This document shows positions 21,056 to 32,872 of a stretch of DNA of 64,000 nucleotides, in pieces. Below the pieces are notes generated by a model that searched no databases, was not told the origin of the DNA, and was given only the letters and a program-made list of their open reading frames with translations. How positions within the stretch are numbered: position 1 is the stretch's first letter; every line of letters starts with the position of its first letter. Source of the stretch: Rugalucina vietnamica (taxonomy: Eukaryota; Mollusca; Bivalvia; Lucinida; Lucinidae); the NCBI GenBank assembly GCA_964017185.1, contig OZ024872.1:39252188-39316187 (forward strand). The letters are read 5' to 3'. The translations under genes were made by a program, and so were the position numbers.

Positions 21056-21310
21056 TCCCACATAAGTTCGACCGTTTTCGTTTGCCAAGAGAATACAGTA
21101 CCTATAAAATGTTCCAGACTTTGATCCGCTTACGTGTCCAAACAAGCTGGCAAACCAATAACCTGAAACTACCGTGAAACTTCATTTTTAAAAAAAGTAA
21201 TATTTGCTGACAATGTGAGGCAGTCTATAAGCGTTTCTGATTTGGGTCATGATGAAGATAGACAAAAAATATGAGACGGGTCCCTTTCAAATTGGTCCAC
21301 TATTACTTAT
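21056..21310 (+). repeat. Repeat X, second copy, left part
   Basis: It matches parts of 7570-7735, for example ATGAAGATAGACAA...GAGACG against GATGCAGATAGACAATCAGA. It ends at TATTACTTAT, where the 3.2 kb composite begins. Confidence 0.5.
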
Positions 21311-21943
21311 GCCTAGGTCGCACTAGCGCTTACGGATGCCGCGGATAGTTGCGAATACTATACGTAGCGATCCGCAGAATTTTGTGGGCGGGGCTAACGG
21401 TTCTTAATAAATTCATTACCTTTAAATACGAATAAATACGGGTAGTTCAGGAAAGATACGGATACGTTCGAAGATAGTTACGGATAAATTCGAATACATA
21501 CGGTTAAGATACTTGACTACATACCTTTCGATACCATCTGTTACTTTTAGATACAGACATACACCTTCAGATACGTAATGTTGCGTTTTCTTGCGTATAT
21601 AACGGTGAAATTTGATGCAAGAAAACGCAGGTTTTAGTCAAACTACAGTCACACTAGCACATCCGGATGCTGCGGACGCTGCGGACTGACCTTTCGTATC
21701 TATCCGTCATATCCGTAACAATTCGTATCTTTTCCGTATATGTTCGTATCTTAACGTATTGTATATGCAAGTCCGATTCCATCCGCGCCCAAATTTTGAA
21801 AAAAGTCAAAAATTGGGTTCGGATGAAACATCCGTAATAGTACGTAATGACATGTGAATGAAGGCGTTGATTCGAATCTTTCCGTATCTAAACCGTAACA
21901 CAAACGTATCTACACCGTAAATGAACGCATCAACCAACAATCA

Positions 21944-23273
21944 TATGGGGTGCCGTTTTACTATATATTCCCTATTTATGGATATCCATAATTCATTTTG
22001 GATATCCAAAATTCATTTCTGGATACTTAAAATCGATTTATGGATATCCTTAATTCGTCTGAATATTGGATATCCATAAATTGATTTTAGGATATCCTTA
22101 AATCGAACTATGGATATCCTAAAGTACAATCCTATTTTTGGATATCCATAATTCGATTTAAGGATATTATAAAATCGGGCTAATATTGGATATCCATAAT
22201 TCGATTTATGGATATCCATAAATATGTTATGGATGTACTTCAATAGAACTGTATTTTAGGATATCCATAATTTAAGGATATCCTTAAATCACAAAAAATG
22301 ATGTACGTGCCTATGGGTGCCATTTTACTATTTATTCCCTATTTTTCGATATCCATTATTCATTTATGGATATCCTTAAATAATAAAGGATATCCATTAG
22401 CATTTCTGGATATCCTAAAATGAATTATGGATATCCATAAATGAATTATGGATATCCATAATAATTATGGATATCCTGAAATGAATTATGGATATCCTGA
22501 AATGAATTATGGGTATCCTTATTTTTTTCGATATCCAAAGTTTATTTTTGGACATCCATAATTCTTTTTTGGATATCCATAATTCATTTTGGATATCCTA
22601 AAATCAATTTAAGGACATCCTAAATTCGTCTGAATATTGGATATCCATAAATAGATTTGGCATATCCTAAAACCGAACTATGGATATCCTAAAATACAAT
22701 CCTATTTTTGGATATCCATAATTCGATTTAAGGATATCCTAAAATCGGGCTAATATTGGATATCCATAATTCGATTTATGCATATCCATAAATGAGTTAT
22801 GGATTTCCTTCAATAGGACTGTATTTAAGGATATCCATAATTCATTTAAGGATATCCTTAAATCACAAAAAATGATGTACGTGCCTATGGAGTGCCGTTT
22901 TACTATTTATTCCCTATTTTTGGATATCCATAATTTATTTAAGGATATTCATAATGTATTTATGGATATCCTTAATTCATTTATGGATATCCTACAATAA
23001 TTAAGGATAAATCGAATTATGGATATCCAATATTAGCCCGATTTTAGGATATCCTTAAATCGAATTATGGATATCCCAAAATAGGATTGTATTTAAGGAT
23101 ATCCATAATTCGATTATAGGATATCCTAAAATCAATTTATGGATATCCAATATTCAGCCGAATAAAGGATATCCATAAATCGATTTTAGGATATCCAAAA
23201 AAGAATTATGGGTATCCAAAAATGAATTATGGATATCCATAAATAGGAAATAAATAGTAAAACGGCACCCCAT
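21944..23273. mobile_element. GGATATCC-array element with long TIRs
   Basis: ATGGGGTGCCGTTTTACTAT at the left and its inverse at 23254-23273 continue inward as inverted repeats for more than 60 bp. The interior is a dense array of the palindrome GGATATCC spaced by A/T-rich 6-25-bp linkers such as ATAATTCATTTAT. GTGCC(A/G)TTTTACTATTTATT recurs inside near 22316 and 22892, each time preceded by the same AATGATGTACGTGCCTATGG, giving a higher-order period of about 575 bp. The only ORF (22013-22243, minus) is word-repeat translation. Confidence 0.8.
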
Positions 23274-23404
23274 ACGTGGGATATAATGATTTCTCTCTAG
23301 TCAGAGAATGGAGGCATCCGGTGTGGTTGAATTTACGTTGGCTTCCGTTTCGTTCATTTTAAGTTAGCGCATGCGTATTACACGGAAAAAAATCATTATG
23401 GAAA

Positions 23405-23915
23405 AGAAACATTTTTTAAAATGAATTATGGATATCCTAAAATCGAATTATGGATATCCTTAAATCAGATCATTATGGATATCCAAAAAATGAATCATGG
23501 ATATCCAAAAATCGAATTATGGATATCCTAAATTCAAGCTTATTTTTGGATATCCTAAAACACATTTATGGATATCCTTAAATGAGCTGATTTAAGGATA
23601 TCCATAATTCGATTTTTGGATATCCAAAAATCGAATTATGGATATCCATAATTCATCGTGATTTTTGGATATCCAAAAATGTATTTCAGGATATCCATAA
23701 TTCAATTATGGATATCCATAATTCATTTAAGGATATCCATAATTCATTTATGGATATCCATAATTCATTTATGGATATCCATAATTAATTTTAGGATATC
23801 CAATAATATTGATGAATATCTTTAATTATTTTAGGATATCCATAAATGAATTAAGGATATCCATAAATGAATTATGGATATCCATAAATGAAATATGGAT
23901 ATCCTTAAATAAATA
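23405..23915. repeat. Second GGATATCC array
   Basis: About 500 bp of the same GGATATCC palindrome with A/T-rich linkers, without a visible terminal GGGGTGCCG leader. It is separated from the first array by about 130 bp of ordinary sequence. The 68-codon minus ORF ending here is array-derived. Confidence 0.85.
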
Positions 23916-24538
23916 AATTACCTGTATAATAGAAAAATGACGGACATTTTTGTCAAGGAGACTATATATTCCAGAAACGTTCTTGTATGATTCATTCAAG
24001 CATTGGATACAGATTATGTTATGCCCAAACACTCAGCTCTAGAGGGCTCAGCCACACGCTTATTAGCATTGTTCAAGTTGCATCCCGGTTTGATTCCGTT
24101 TTCATACGTGTGGCATGCTGTGTAAACTTTAGGAAAACCGTAACATTACGTGTTCGTATCTGAAGGTATTAAATTGTATCGAAAAGTGTGTATAAATGAC
24201 AAAGACCGCAACCGAACGAAACAACACGTTTGTAACAGTATCGATCCGCAACAAATGCTTGATCGCGGAATGATACGTTTAGATGCGATTAGATACGGAC
24301 AGATTCGAATAAATGCCTTCAGTTACGTACCATTGCCTACCATTACCGATCGTCCATCCGCGCATGCATTTTTGACAGTTATGAAAATTTGCCCGCGGAT
24401 CTACCGCGCCCTGAGGATACGATACGTACTGTTACGGACATTACGGATGAGATACGAATCGTTACGGATAGGACGGACAGATTCGGAACACCTATCCGCA
24501 GCGTCCGCAGCGTACGTAAGTCCTAGTGTGACTTAGGC

Positions 24539-24965
24539 AATACCAACAGGTTATAGAACAGTAAGTAAAAAGCAATAGTTGTCATTGTATGTCTAAGACG
24601 AAGGCCCCATTAACTTAATGCGTACATGTAGCAGACACTACAATATCAGGAAACATATAAAGAACTAGTTTATGTATCTGAATTATTTGTTCACGCGATG
24701 GCATCTAGAATGACTCTGAAAGCATGGAGAAATAAATCAAGTCACAAATTTCGAAGACAGACGCTGCATCTGATTAATCGAAGATCTAAAGTAAATGAGT
24801 ATTTAAGGAGTGAGTATTTTAATTTATGTGGTATTTTATTGTATGTGAGGAGGTGGTTAGGACGGAGAAACTGGTTTCGCTTAAATATTCTCCCACCCCT
24901 GCATTGCGAACCTGTTTTGTACTCGTCTAATCGATAAGAATCACATTTATGATATATCACATTTT
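24539..24965 (+). repeat. Repeat X, second copy, right part
   Basis: CTCTGAAAGCATGGAGAAAT, AGACAGACGCTGCATCTGAT and TAAAGTAAATGAGTATTTA match 8060-8150 in order. Overlapping ORFs on both strands (72-79 codons) are not kept in the other copy. Confidence 0.65.
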
Positions 24966-25139
24966 CAGCCTTATCACAGATGAGAATCGCGTGTTACGGA
25001 ATGTTTACAAACCGATAAAATGATCGGTGAAGCACATTGCAATGATCGCCGAAGCTGAGATGAAATATTCGAGTTTTCTCCTGTAACTTTTACACTATTG
25101 ACTGGTACATGTAGAAAGGTGCATGTGGTGCAGAAATTG

Positions 25140-25972
25140 AGCATTTATTGAATGAAAGTAATTTAAGGAATCCAGGTTAGGTATTCCGTTTTCACACTCC
25201 AGAAAAATGAACCTATAGTGGCACTCATTCTTCCATAACAATAACATTGAAGTTTGTGAAAACGAAATAACCGGGATTTTTATGTTGCTTTAATCCTCAA
25301 TGGCAATATTTCAACCGCGTCATTTTAACATATACGTACATGATCTCTAACACCTTCTAGTTTGCATGATTTGCGACATGTTGTGCGATATCATTATTAT
25401 TGAAAGGTCTAAGTAGGCATTGATCAGGAAATGGCGCAATCAGAAAGAAAGTCCCACTTCAAAAACCGATGGAAGGGAAAAAACTAAATTGACAGTAAGG
25501 TACTTATACCAAGAAAACATATCGTAAGCCGGGTTAGCAGTTATTTCCCAATAGGCGGCCATTCAGTTTCCAGAACTTAACTAAAATATTGATGTTGTAT
25601 GTCTGTCTGATGTGAGTAATGCTAACTTTACATGCATTGTTTGTTGCTTAATAGCAGCATCGCGAAGATAAAATCATTAATGAGAAATAATAAGGCTTCG
25701 TTTGTAAAACATGTTAAAGAATTGATGAGTAAAGCGAAACTTTCAACATAATGTGTGTCATTTTTGAGTAAATGGAGCTATGACACGATAGCCAAAGCTA
25801 CGATATCAGTCGAATTTGTGCCAGCATTCTACACAGTAACCAAAACGTATTTTAATTAAAGCGATTCTGTAATTGAAGTAAAATGAATTTTTGACTGTGG
25901 ATTTATAGTTGAGGAAGTTTATAGTAGTGGATTTATAGAGTAGTAGTGCTGTTTTCAGTAAAATCCATGAAT
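25140..25972 (+). repeat. Dispersed repeat R1, copy d
   Basis: It aligns with 36310-36760: TTAATCCTCAATGG, TTTTAACATATACGTACATG, GTTGCTTAATAGCAGCA, ATAATAAGGCTTCGTTTGTA and TGTGCCAGCATTCT. A PLE tail interrupts it at 25404-25587. Confidence 0.75.
25404..25587 (-). mobile_element. PLE 3' tail fragment with 5-bp target duplication
   Basis: The minus strand reads from AGTTAAGTT...GGCCGCCTATTGGGAAAT to the element's 3' end (TGCCTACTTAGACC, near 25408). ATTGA flanks both sides (25399-25403 and 25588-25592). R1 copy e runs CACTCTTATTGATGTTGTAT near 36410-36429 with a single ATTGA, the uninterrupted site. This supports insertion with a 5-bp duplication. Confidence 0.85.
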
Positions 25973-27792
25973 TAGTCCGAGATCCAAGGTCCACATTTTT
26001 GGTTAACCCTACACGATCTTGGCCTTAAGGTTTGATGGGTTTTTTTTTTTTTTGAAAGATATATGATAGTAGTCTATGAAACAGGTCCGTGTATAAAAAT
26101 TTAGGCCGGCGAAAGTCTTCAAAATGGCCGCCATCCAAGATGGCCGCCGAAATTAGGATTTATACAGGCTTGAGTAAAAAGCGTTTTCATTTTAGATTTG
26201 TTACATTTAAGTGCTTTCAGTGTAGATTTTCTATAAACTCAACATTATGCTTTAGCATATTAAGTTGAATTAACCCAGTTTTGATGTTCTCATGCGTTAC
26301 ATACGTTACAATATTAATGTTACTTGCGAGAAATGAAAATATTGACTATTAGTGTTTATCTTAGTGCCATTCCTCAAAGTTTTTGAAGTGTTTATGCAAA
26401 GTGTTCCTTAAAAGACTTGAGTAGCGTCTTGATAAAGCTTCTTTGGGTCGTTTATCTGCATTTGGTGGTCAGCCTCAGGTCTTTTATCACATAAATCAAG
26501 GTTCACTCTTGATCACTTAGTATTGTAAACTCACATATTTTGGGTAAACTCACATATTTTGGGTCTGATCATACATACAATCAACAGCTGTTGATGATTT
26601 GTTAATACATTATATAGATTAGAACCGCTAACTCCATTTATATAATTTTGATATCTTTATTAAGTTAGTTTGTGTGCTTTATTTGCTCCATCCATCAGCG
26701 ATGGGTCTTTAAACACATAAATCCAGGTTTAAACTTGACCCCTAAAATATTATACACTCACATATTTGGGGTCAAACACATTGATAAAACAGCTGATGGG
26801 GTTTTATAGATTGAACATATGTAATAGAATTTTAACTCAAATGTTTTAGAGTCAAGATGTACCCAGCTGTTACATACGTTACTTTTCTAAGGAGCCTTTA
26901 ACACGATTAACATTATTTCCATGTTCTGAAGATGTTGACAACCGTTACATTCATCACTTTTCTTAAATGATATATCATACAGAATCGATATATTGACAAT
27001 TGTTGTAAATGGCGTTTATATGCTCTTAGGTTTTTGAATTGGTATTATATTGATTGCATTAAAAGACATGGGAGACATTTTGATAAAGACATTTTGGATG
27101 CGATATTTGCTTTGACAGTCAGCAATGGGTCTTTAAATATATAAATCCGTGGTAAACTAGATCACTTACATATTGTAAACTCAAATAGTTCGGGTCGGAA
27201 CACATAAATATATTTATAAGAATCTTAAACTTAATATACAAGTACATAATTTCAATGTTCTCTACGTGTACTCAACTGTTACATACGTTACTTTTCTATA
27301 ATATTCTATACAAAAGCTCCATGGGGTCACTGAGGAGGCTTAAGTAGCCAAGCATCCCCTTTCTCAATAATATGTTAACTGCTCTTAGGAATCTCAATTT
27401 TATTTTAGTTGAAGAGGACTGTGTATAGAACTTTAGACTGGGAAAGTCCTAAAATTGGGAACAATTCATTTATACATATATGACTTACTGGATCAGATTT
27501 GACGGGAAAGGGGGTTTGTCTCCCATGAGTGTCTTTTTGTTACCTATCTGATTCAATCATTTAAATTTTGATATTCTTAACCCACCATGTCACTTTCTTT
27601 TTTGAGTGGTATTGTCTGAAATGTATATCCAAACAGCAGATGATGATGAATAAAATGTCTAAATATGACATCATCCATAGTATGTACATTGAGAGCCATA
27701 TTCTAAACATTTTTTTAATTATCTGACCCAATTTAGGCATGTGTCTTAAATTTAGACTTTCTTTGTGTAAATTTTTGAACTTGCAGTGTATT

Positions 27793-27930
27793 TATCTGGC
27801 TATCGGGTCACTAATGAGGGTTTATAACCTGAAATGGCGCAGTATGGCCCATTACTTCACCCCTTTGAGGGTGTTCTCTGTTTCCAATATTTTAGTCATT
27901 GCCAGAAATTGTATAATGTACCCACACTTC
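27793..27930 (+). repeat. Dispersed module K, copy 1
   Basis: GGGTCACTAATGAGGGTTTA, ACCTGAAATGGCGCAGTATG and GCCCATTACTTC are shared with 52306-52400. It lies in the centre of the giant foldback beside the RT fragment. The 66-codon ORF over it is not conserved in the other copy. Confidence 0.6.
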
Positions 27931-28213
27931 TCCTTTTAATTGTTCATGCCACTTCCAAAGAATATATAGTAAAGGGGTCAAGGTACTCAAATCGTAATCC
28001 TAGCTCGTAAAAATCCATAATAACATTGACAAATACGAGATATGTAGCCATACAGGCATGGATCCCCCTATAACAGGAGGTGTGATCAGGTGTTTGCGAA
28101 GGGTGAGCATCACCTGCCCATTATAATGCACCCGCTATGTCCTTATGACTGCTTACAAAGCCGAGAAAATTAATATCTGGTAAGAAACGAATGTCTAGTA
28201 ATTGAAAGCCTTA

Positions 28214-28435
28214 TTAATTGTTGCCATTTGGCATAAGGTCAGTCACAAGTTTAGACGCAGCCACACTGTAGGGATCAAAAAGGTCATGGTGTCTCCCATA
28301 GAACTTTTTAAGAGTTGACACAAGCTTGGTCCTGCGATATCCCCGTGACAACAATTTGGTGATGAGTAACTTCCCCATATCAACAAAGTCTTCGTAGTTA
28401 CAACAGGCTCTAGCATAGCGAACTAGCTGAGAGAC
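28214..28435 (-). pseudogene. PLE-type reverse transcriptase C-terminal fragment
   Basis: The minus strand has 73 sense codons ending in TAA at 28216-28214. The translation begins VSQLVRYARACCNYEDF, continues KLLSRGYRRTKLVSTLKKFY and ends ...KLVTDLMPNGNN. This is the post-catalytic (thumb) part of a Penelope-type RT. The larger PLE at 54.9-55.2 kb has the aligned ISQLIRFARVCNHVTDF, KLLQQGYRYHKLRKTFSKFY and LKTLLSEGLSEPEF. The two are too different to be the same family, so a second, diverged PLE lineage left a piece here. Catalytic motifs are absent. It lacks a start codon, and the reading frame closes upstream of 28436 on the minus strand. Confidence 0.75.
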
Positions 28436-30430
28436 ATTTAACGTTTAACTTAAAAGTTAATAATCTGATAATGTTATAAATCTTTTGCAAAATTAATACA
28501 CGTGTACAAGTTCAATCATAAAAAAAATAAATCATAAAATTACTATAAACAGTATAAAAATGAACAAAAATGGTCAAACTCTTGATTTTACGGTGATATA
28601 CCAATAAGAGTAACATATGTAACAGTTAAGAACATCTACAAAATAAAAATATTCTAACACGTAACATTATATATATACATGTAAATATATATAAAACAAC
28701 AATATGTACATGTAATGTAAATAGTTAAGACCAAAGGTTATATGTGTTTAATACAACTAGTAGCCTCAAGTAAAGGGGAATGTTTGTTTTTAAACAAAAG
28801 TTAATGAAAACAAAACCAGTTTGATCACCCAAATGTTTTATTTGTGTTGTAGGTTAACATGCCAGTCAAATAATGTTTGAGTATTGTGTTGACAGAGACA
28901 TTTAACCAGATACCTTTAGCTAAACTAGCTTAACACATATAAGCCTGGCGTCCCTTTTATGGGACATAGGCAAACAGAATAGCCCAAGATGTGACGTTGC
29001 AGAACGCGGCATCCCATCTGGGACTATTCTATTTGCTGAAAGAATTTTCATCGAAAGTTGAATAGAATTTAAAAATTACACCTGATGCCCCTAAGAACTG
29101 AATACTCACCAGAATGATAAAGACGGGAAAATGCATTCGTCAAAGATGGGTTATGGAAATGTAACTCCGTGCCAGCATGGTTCAAAACAAGGAGCACTCA
29201 TTTGGGAGTGTGTTGCTATAATACTACACCAACATGGTCTTCAAAACTACACAAATTTACTTTGATTAAAATTGTGACAATCTTTTATAAAGAAAATACA
29301 AGATAGGCTTTCATTAACAGAAATTGGGACCATTAAACAAACAAGATTAGGCAAATAATGATTTTATATGGGATTATGGGATATCCTATGACAAGTAACA
29401 TATGTAACAGTTGTCAACATCTTGAAAACATAGAGAACATTCAAATATAATTGGAGGTAAATGTGCTACGACATTTGTATTATAATTCATAAAAAAATCA
29501 GCAGCTGTTGAAATTTTGTGTGTTAAGAACCCAAATGTATCAGTATTCAGTGATCGAGTTGAACCTTTATTTATGCCTTCAAAAACATGCTGCTGACCAA
29601 CAAAAGCAGAAAAAAACACCAAAAAATGGCTATAGCAAGACACCCCTCGTGTTTTGTAAAAATATTAATGCAAAAATACACAAAAACTTTAAAGAATAAC
29701 ACTAAAATATACAGTAACAATGGATATTATGATTTTGTAGCATGTAACATTAATGGTGTAACGTATGTAACATGTGAGAACATCAAAATCGTCCTAAATC
29801 AAACATTTTATGTTTTATTGATAAAACATAAGTAGCTGTTCAATTAATGTATTAAAACCCAAAATATGTGAATTTATGATATTTAAGTGATCAAGTGTGA
29901 ACCCGGATTTATGCCTTCAAAGACCCATTGTTGACTTAAGTGTTAAGATTATGTATCTAAAATTGCTTTATATAGATGTTCCTTATGTCTTTCACTGCAC
30001 TAAGTACAAAAACACACTTAAACCTTTAAATGATACCACTCAAACAAATTATAACAGCCAATCTATCATTTAATGGCAGATAGCGTTAAAAAGTAATGTA
30101 TGTAACACATGAGAACATACATACTGTGTTAAATAAACTTAATATGCTTCAATATATGTTGAGTTTATAGAAAACCAACACTGAATGCAGTTAAATGTAA
30201 CAAAATCTAAAATGAAAAAGTTTATTACACAAACCAGTACAATTCCTAATTTTGGCGGCCATCTTGGATTTTGAAGACTTTCGCCGGCCTAAATTTTTAT
30301 ACACGGACCTGTTTCATAGACTACTATCATATATCTTTCAAAAAAGCCATCAAACCTTAAGGCCAAGATCCTGTAGGGTAAACCAAAATTTTGACATCTC
30401 CTGGATTTTGGATCTCGGGCTAAATATGCA

Positions 30431-31788
30431 AATTAGACAACTAGCAGGATGAAATGGCAATGTCTACGCTTTAAATCGAAGTTTAGTGAAACGCCACCCA
30501 GGTTCTGTGGTCTAAGATAAGTAAAAGCGGATATATGTCCAATTTTGTATGTACACCCCATGCTCAAGAATGACGTTAAAGGTTGCCATGAATACCAAGT
30601 ATTTTTTTCATAGTGCAAAAGAGTTTACATGCATTTTTGAGGACAAAAATTCTTTGCATTTCTGGGGTTCCAATAAACAAGTTGGCACCCATGAAAAATT
30701 GTCCTGGGGTGCAAGGTAGGTCAAATTAGCTCCCGAGGTATTATATCTCTACAGGTAAATCCAGGTAATAAAACTCCCACCGAGTGGCAGCAAAGTTGTC
30801 CCTTTTTAAGACCTATTTCCAGTTTTATAGTTTATTAAAGTCTTATGTTGACATACAATATCACATGCACATATATACATAAAACAATATAAAGTGTATA
30901 TCAACCCATTCTTTACAGAATTACAGGAGACTATTATATGAATGAAATATTTATCTAAACTATATACAGAGTAAATCATTAGTCGATCATAAGATATAAA
31001 CAGAACCAAGCTCTGTAACTAAAATTTAGTTTTATAGCAACATACACATAATTTACGTAAAAAGGATTCCACATTGCTGACGAATAAACAAGGGGGACAA
31101 AAGTCGTACTAGCAAGTCTACAGGTATTGGTTAATTTATTGTATACGGCATATAGGAAATAATTTTTTATCTTTTCATAACTTTCTTATTTTTTAATATA
31201 TTTTTGCATCACGAACGGCATTAGAAAGAATAATTCTTTATCTTTGACATGGTTTTTCAATTTTTGTAGTAGCACTATTATAAGATGGTCTGTTTGGGTT
31301 AGGTAACCTAGTAGTGCGCAAAATAATTAAATATATAGTGAAATTTCCGTAAAAAGTGGTAAAAATTGTCATGGTACATGACTTCAACGGCAAGTTTAGG
31401 CCATAATAATTAAAAAATATTATGCGTCACAAACGCTCTAGTTTAGAAGAAAGTGTACATTTTCAACTGGTGCAACTTTTGTTTTTGTAGCACAACGAAA
31501 AAATGGTCTGTTTGAGTATTCAGCAAAATAATATAAATATTTTTTTTCTGTCTTGAATTTCCGTGCATCTCCGTAAAATGCTCCGATAAGACCCGATCTA
31601 GCTTCCAGGTAATAATGCCGCGGGCGAAGATTATCGCTCATACATGTACTGTATATGGAAATGACACACTTGTAAAAGACAGAAGATTGTAATACATGTT
31701 GATATTTATATGTAAATTAATAAATAGGTCCTGATGTATTTAGAAAATATGACAAATTTTGGAAAGATACATTTTCATTATTATCTTA
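30431..31788. other. Unassigned stretch with a short dispersed module
   Basis: GGTAATAAAACTCCCACCGA...GTGGCAGCAAAGTTGTCCC (30765-30805) is related to 38773-38815, and these two pieces are the only recognisable repeat. No gene is visible. Minus-strand ORFs of 61-67 codons have no domain. Confidence 0.45.
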
Positions 31789-32872
31789 TACGAGGGAAAA
31801 TCCAAAACAACGTAAACTTTTGCTGTAGCTTTAACATGCGTAGATTTATTTAAGAAAAATGCATATTGCGTTCAATCAAAACATTCGTATATCAAGATGA
31901 CAACAGGTAGTACTGATTACATGTTACAGTAGCAGTTAAACTGACCTGACCCTAAGATAAGAAAAACAATTACAATTTTCGTAAGTATCGCAAAGACGCC
32001 GAGCCATTTTAAAACCATGGTGACGCATAGGCGGCGCACGCGAATTTTCGGTCGTGTCCTGTGTCATACATGTCTCAATAAAATGTAAAATAGGCATGCA
32101 AATCGCACCAAATTTAGTACAGTAAAAGCTTGGCGTTTAGATATTGCTGTGTATAAGTTTCAACAAATCTGAGTCATGCGTTTTTGAATTACATGTATCA
32201 ATTGTGCACTTTTCAGCCTGCATTTAACGTTAATAACGCCGTCACCAGACACGGTTTAAATGTATGCGATTACTAAAATTGCCGCGATTTTTAAAAAGGC
32301 CAACACAAACACCGAAAATGACTAAATGTAGAGAAAATAAGAACAGTCAATGAATAATTCATCTGTGTAAAAATATTGCCCTTGTGATTCGGACGCTAAA
32401 ATAGCATAACAAAGATGGAAAAAGAAACAAAAATAACGCGCATCACTGGTGACGTAAATGCGTAATGCGCTGACCGTATGCAGACGGCTACGGATGAGGC
32501 GATTTTGAAGCAATTTAAAGTTAGAATTTGTTTCGAGTTTTGGACATTGACGGAAACTATGAGAAGTACAGAGCACAATAAGTTAAAATTCTTTTATCTA
32601 TGGTACATGTTGAATAGATGGCCGCAAGCGCTGATAGGAAAATAATACAAACGCAAACGAAGTTACGAAATCAAAGCTGACGTGCGCCGGGTAGACCACA
32701 GTGACCTTTTTGTTTTTACTGTTGATTTTTAACGAGTAATTATTTTTGCTTGATATTTTGCCGCAATATTCTAGACACATTCTGATTTATGTTCATGTTA
32801 TTTTATAAGCATTTGATTGAGCTGTATAGAAGCTATAGCAAAAGTCTACGTTATTTTGGATCATCCCCCGTA
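31789..32872. mobile_element. Second mariner-type non-autonomous element
   Basis: TACGAGGGAAAATCCAAAAC at the left pairs with GTTATTTTGGATCATCCCCC...GTA at the right, and inversion continues through ACTTTTGCT(A/G)TAGCTT for about 45 bp. TA flanks both ends (31787-31788 and 32873-32874). It is 1084 bp long and shares only the ACGAGGG tip with the element at 9374-10355. Two overlapping minus ORFs (60 and 84 codons, near 32322-32578) lack transposase motifs. Confidence 0.8.

Larger units (their letters stand above)
21311..24538. mobile_element. Composite TIR element ending GCCTARGTCRCACTAG
   Basis: The left end GCCTAGGTCGCACTAGCGCT and the inverse of the right end (GCCTAAGTCACACTAGGACT) are terminal inverted repeats, continuing into GCTGCGGA-like sequence. 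The outer parts (21311-21943 and 24130-24538) consist of ATCCGTA, TACGGAT, ATTCGTATC and GATACG words on both strands. A third terminus-like TCACACTAGCACATCCGG lies at 21651. The centre holds a separate GGATATCC array. The 128-codon ORF at 24150-24536 translates the word repeats and is not a gene. Repeat X copy 1 shows the uninterrupted site near 7735. Confidence 0.75.
25973..30430. mobile_element. Giant 4.4-kb foldback element
   Basis: About 190 bp at each end are clear inverted copies: CCGAGATCCAAGGTCC..., then AGGCCGGCGAAAGTCTTC...GGCGGCCAT. Further in, the arms stay related but worn. CATAAATC(A/C)(A/G)GGTT...TTGATCACTTA...CACATATTTTGGG near 26490-26560 is inverted near 29850-29930. TGTTACATACGTTAC-like words occur at 26293, 26871 and 27277 and inverted at 28612, 29396, 29758 and 30095. 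Each arm thus holds several related units of 300-450 bp. The centre contains a PLE-type RT fragment. No transposase was recognised, and short ORFs in the arms are not conserved. Confidence 0.75.

Noticed and set aside
24150..24536. 128-codon ORF as a gene
   Set aside because: It translates the reiterated ATCCGTA/GATACG words of the 21311-24538 element.
26030..30385. GGCGGCCAT-rich ends of the foldback as CpG-type promoters
   Set aside because: The two G+C patches are inverted copies of each other at the element's ends and no gene starts beside either.
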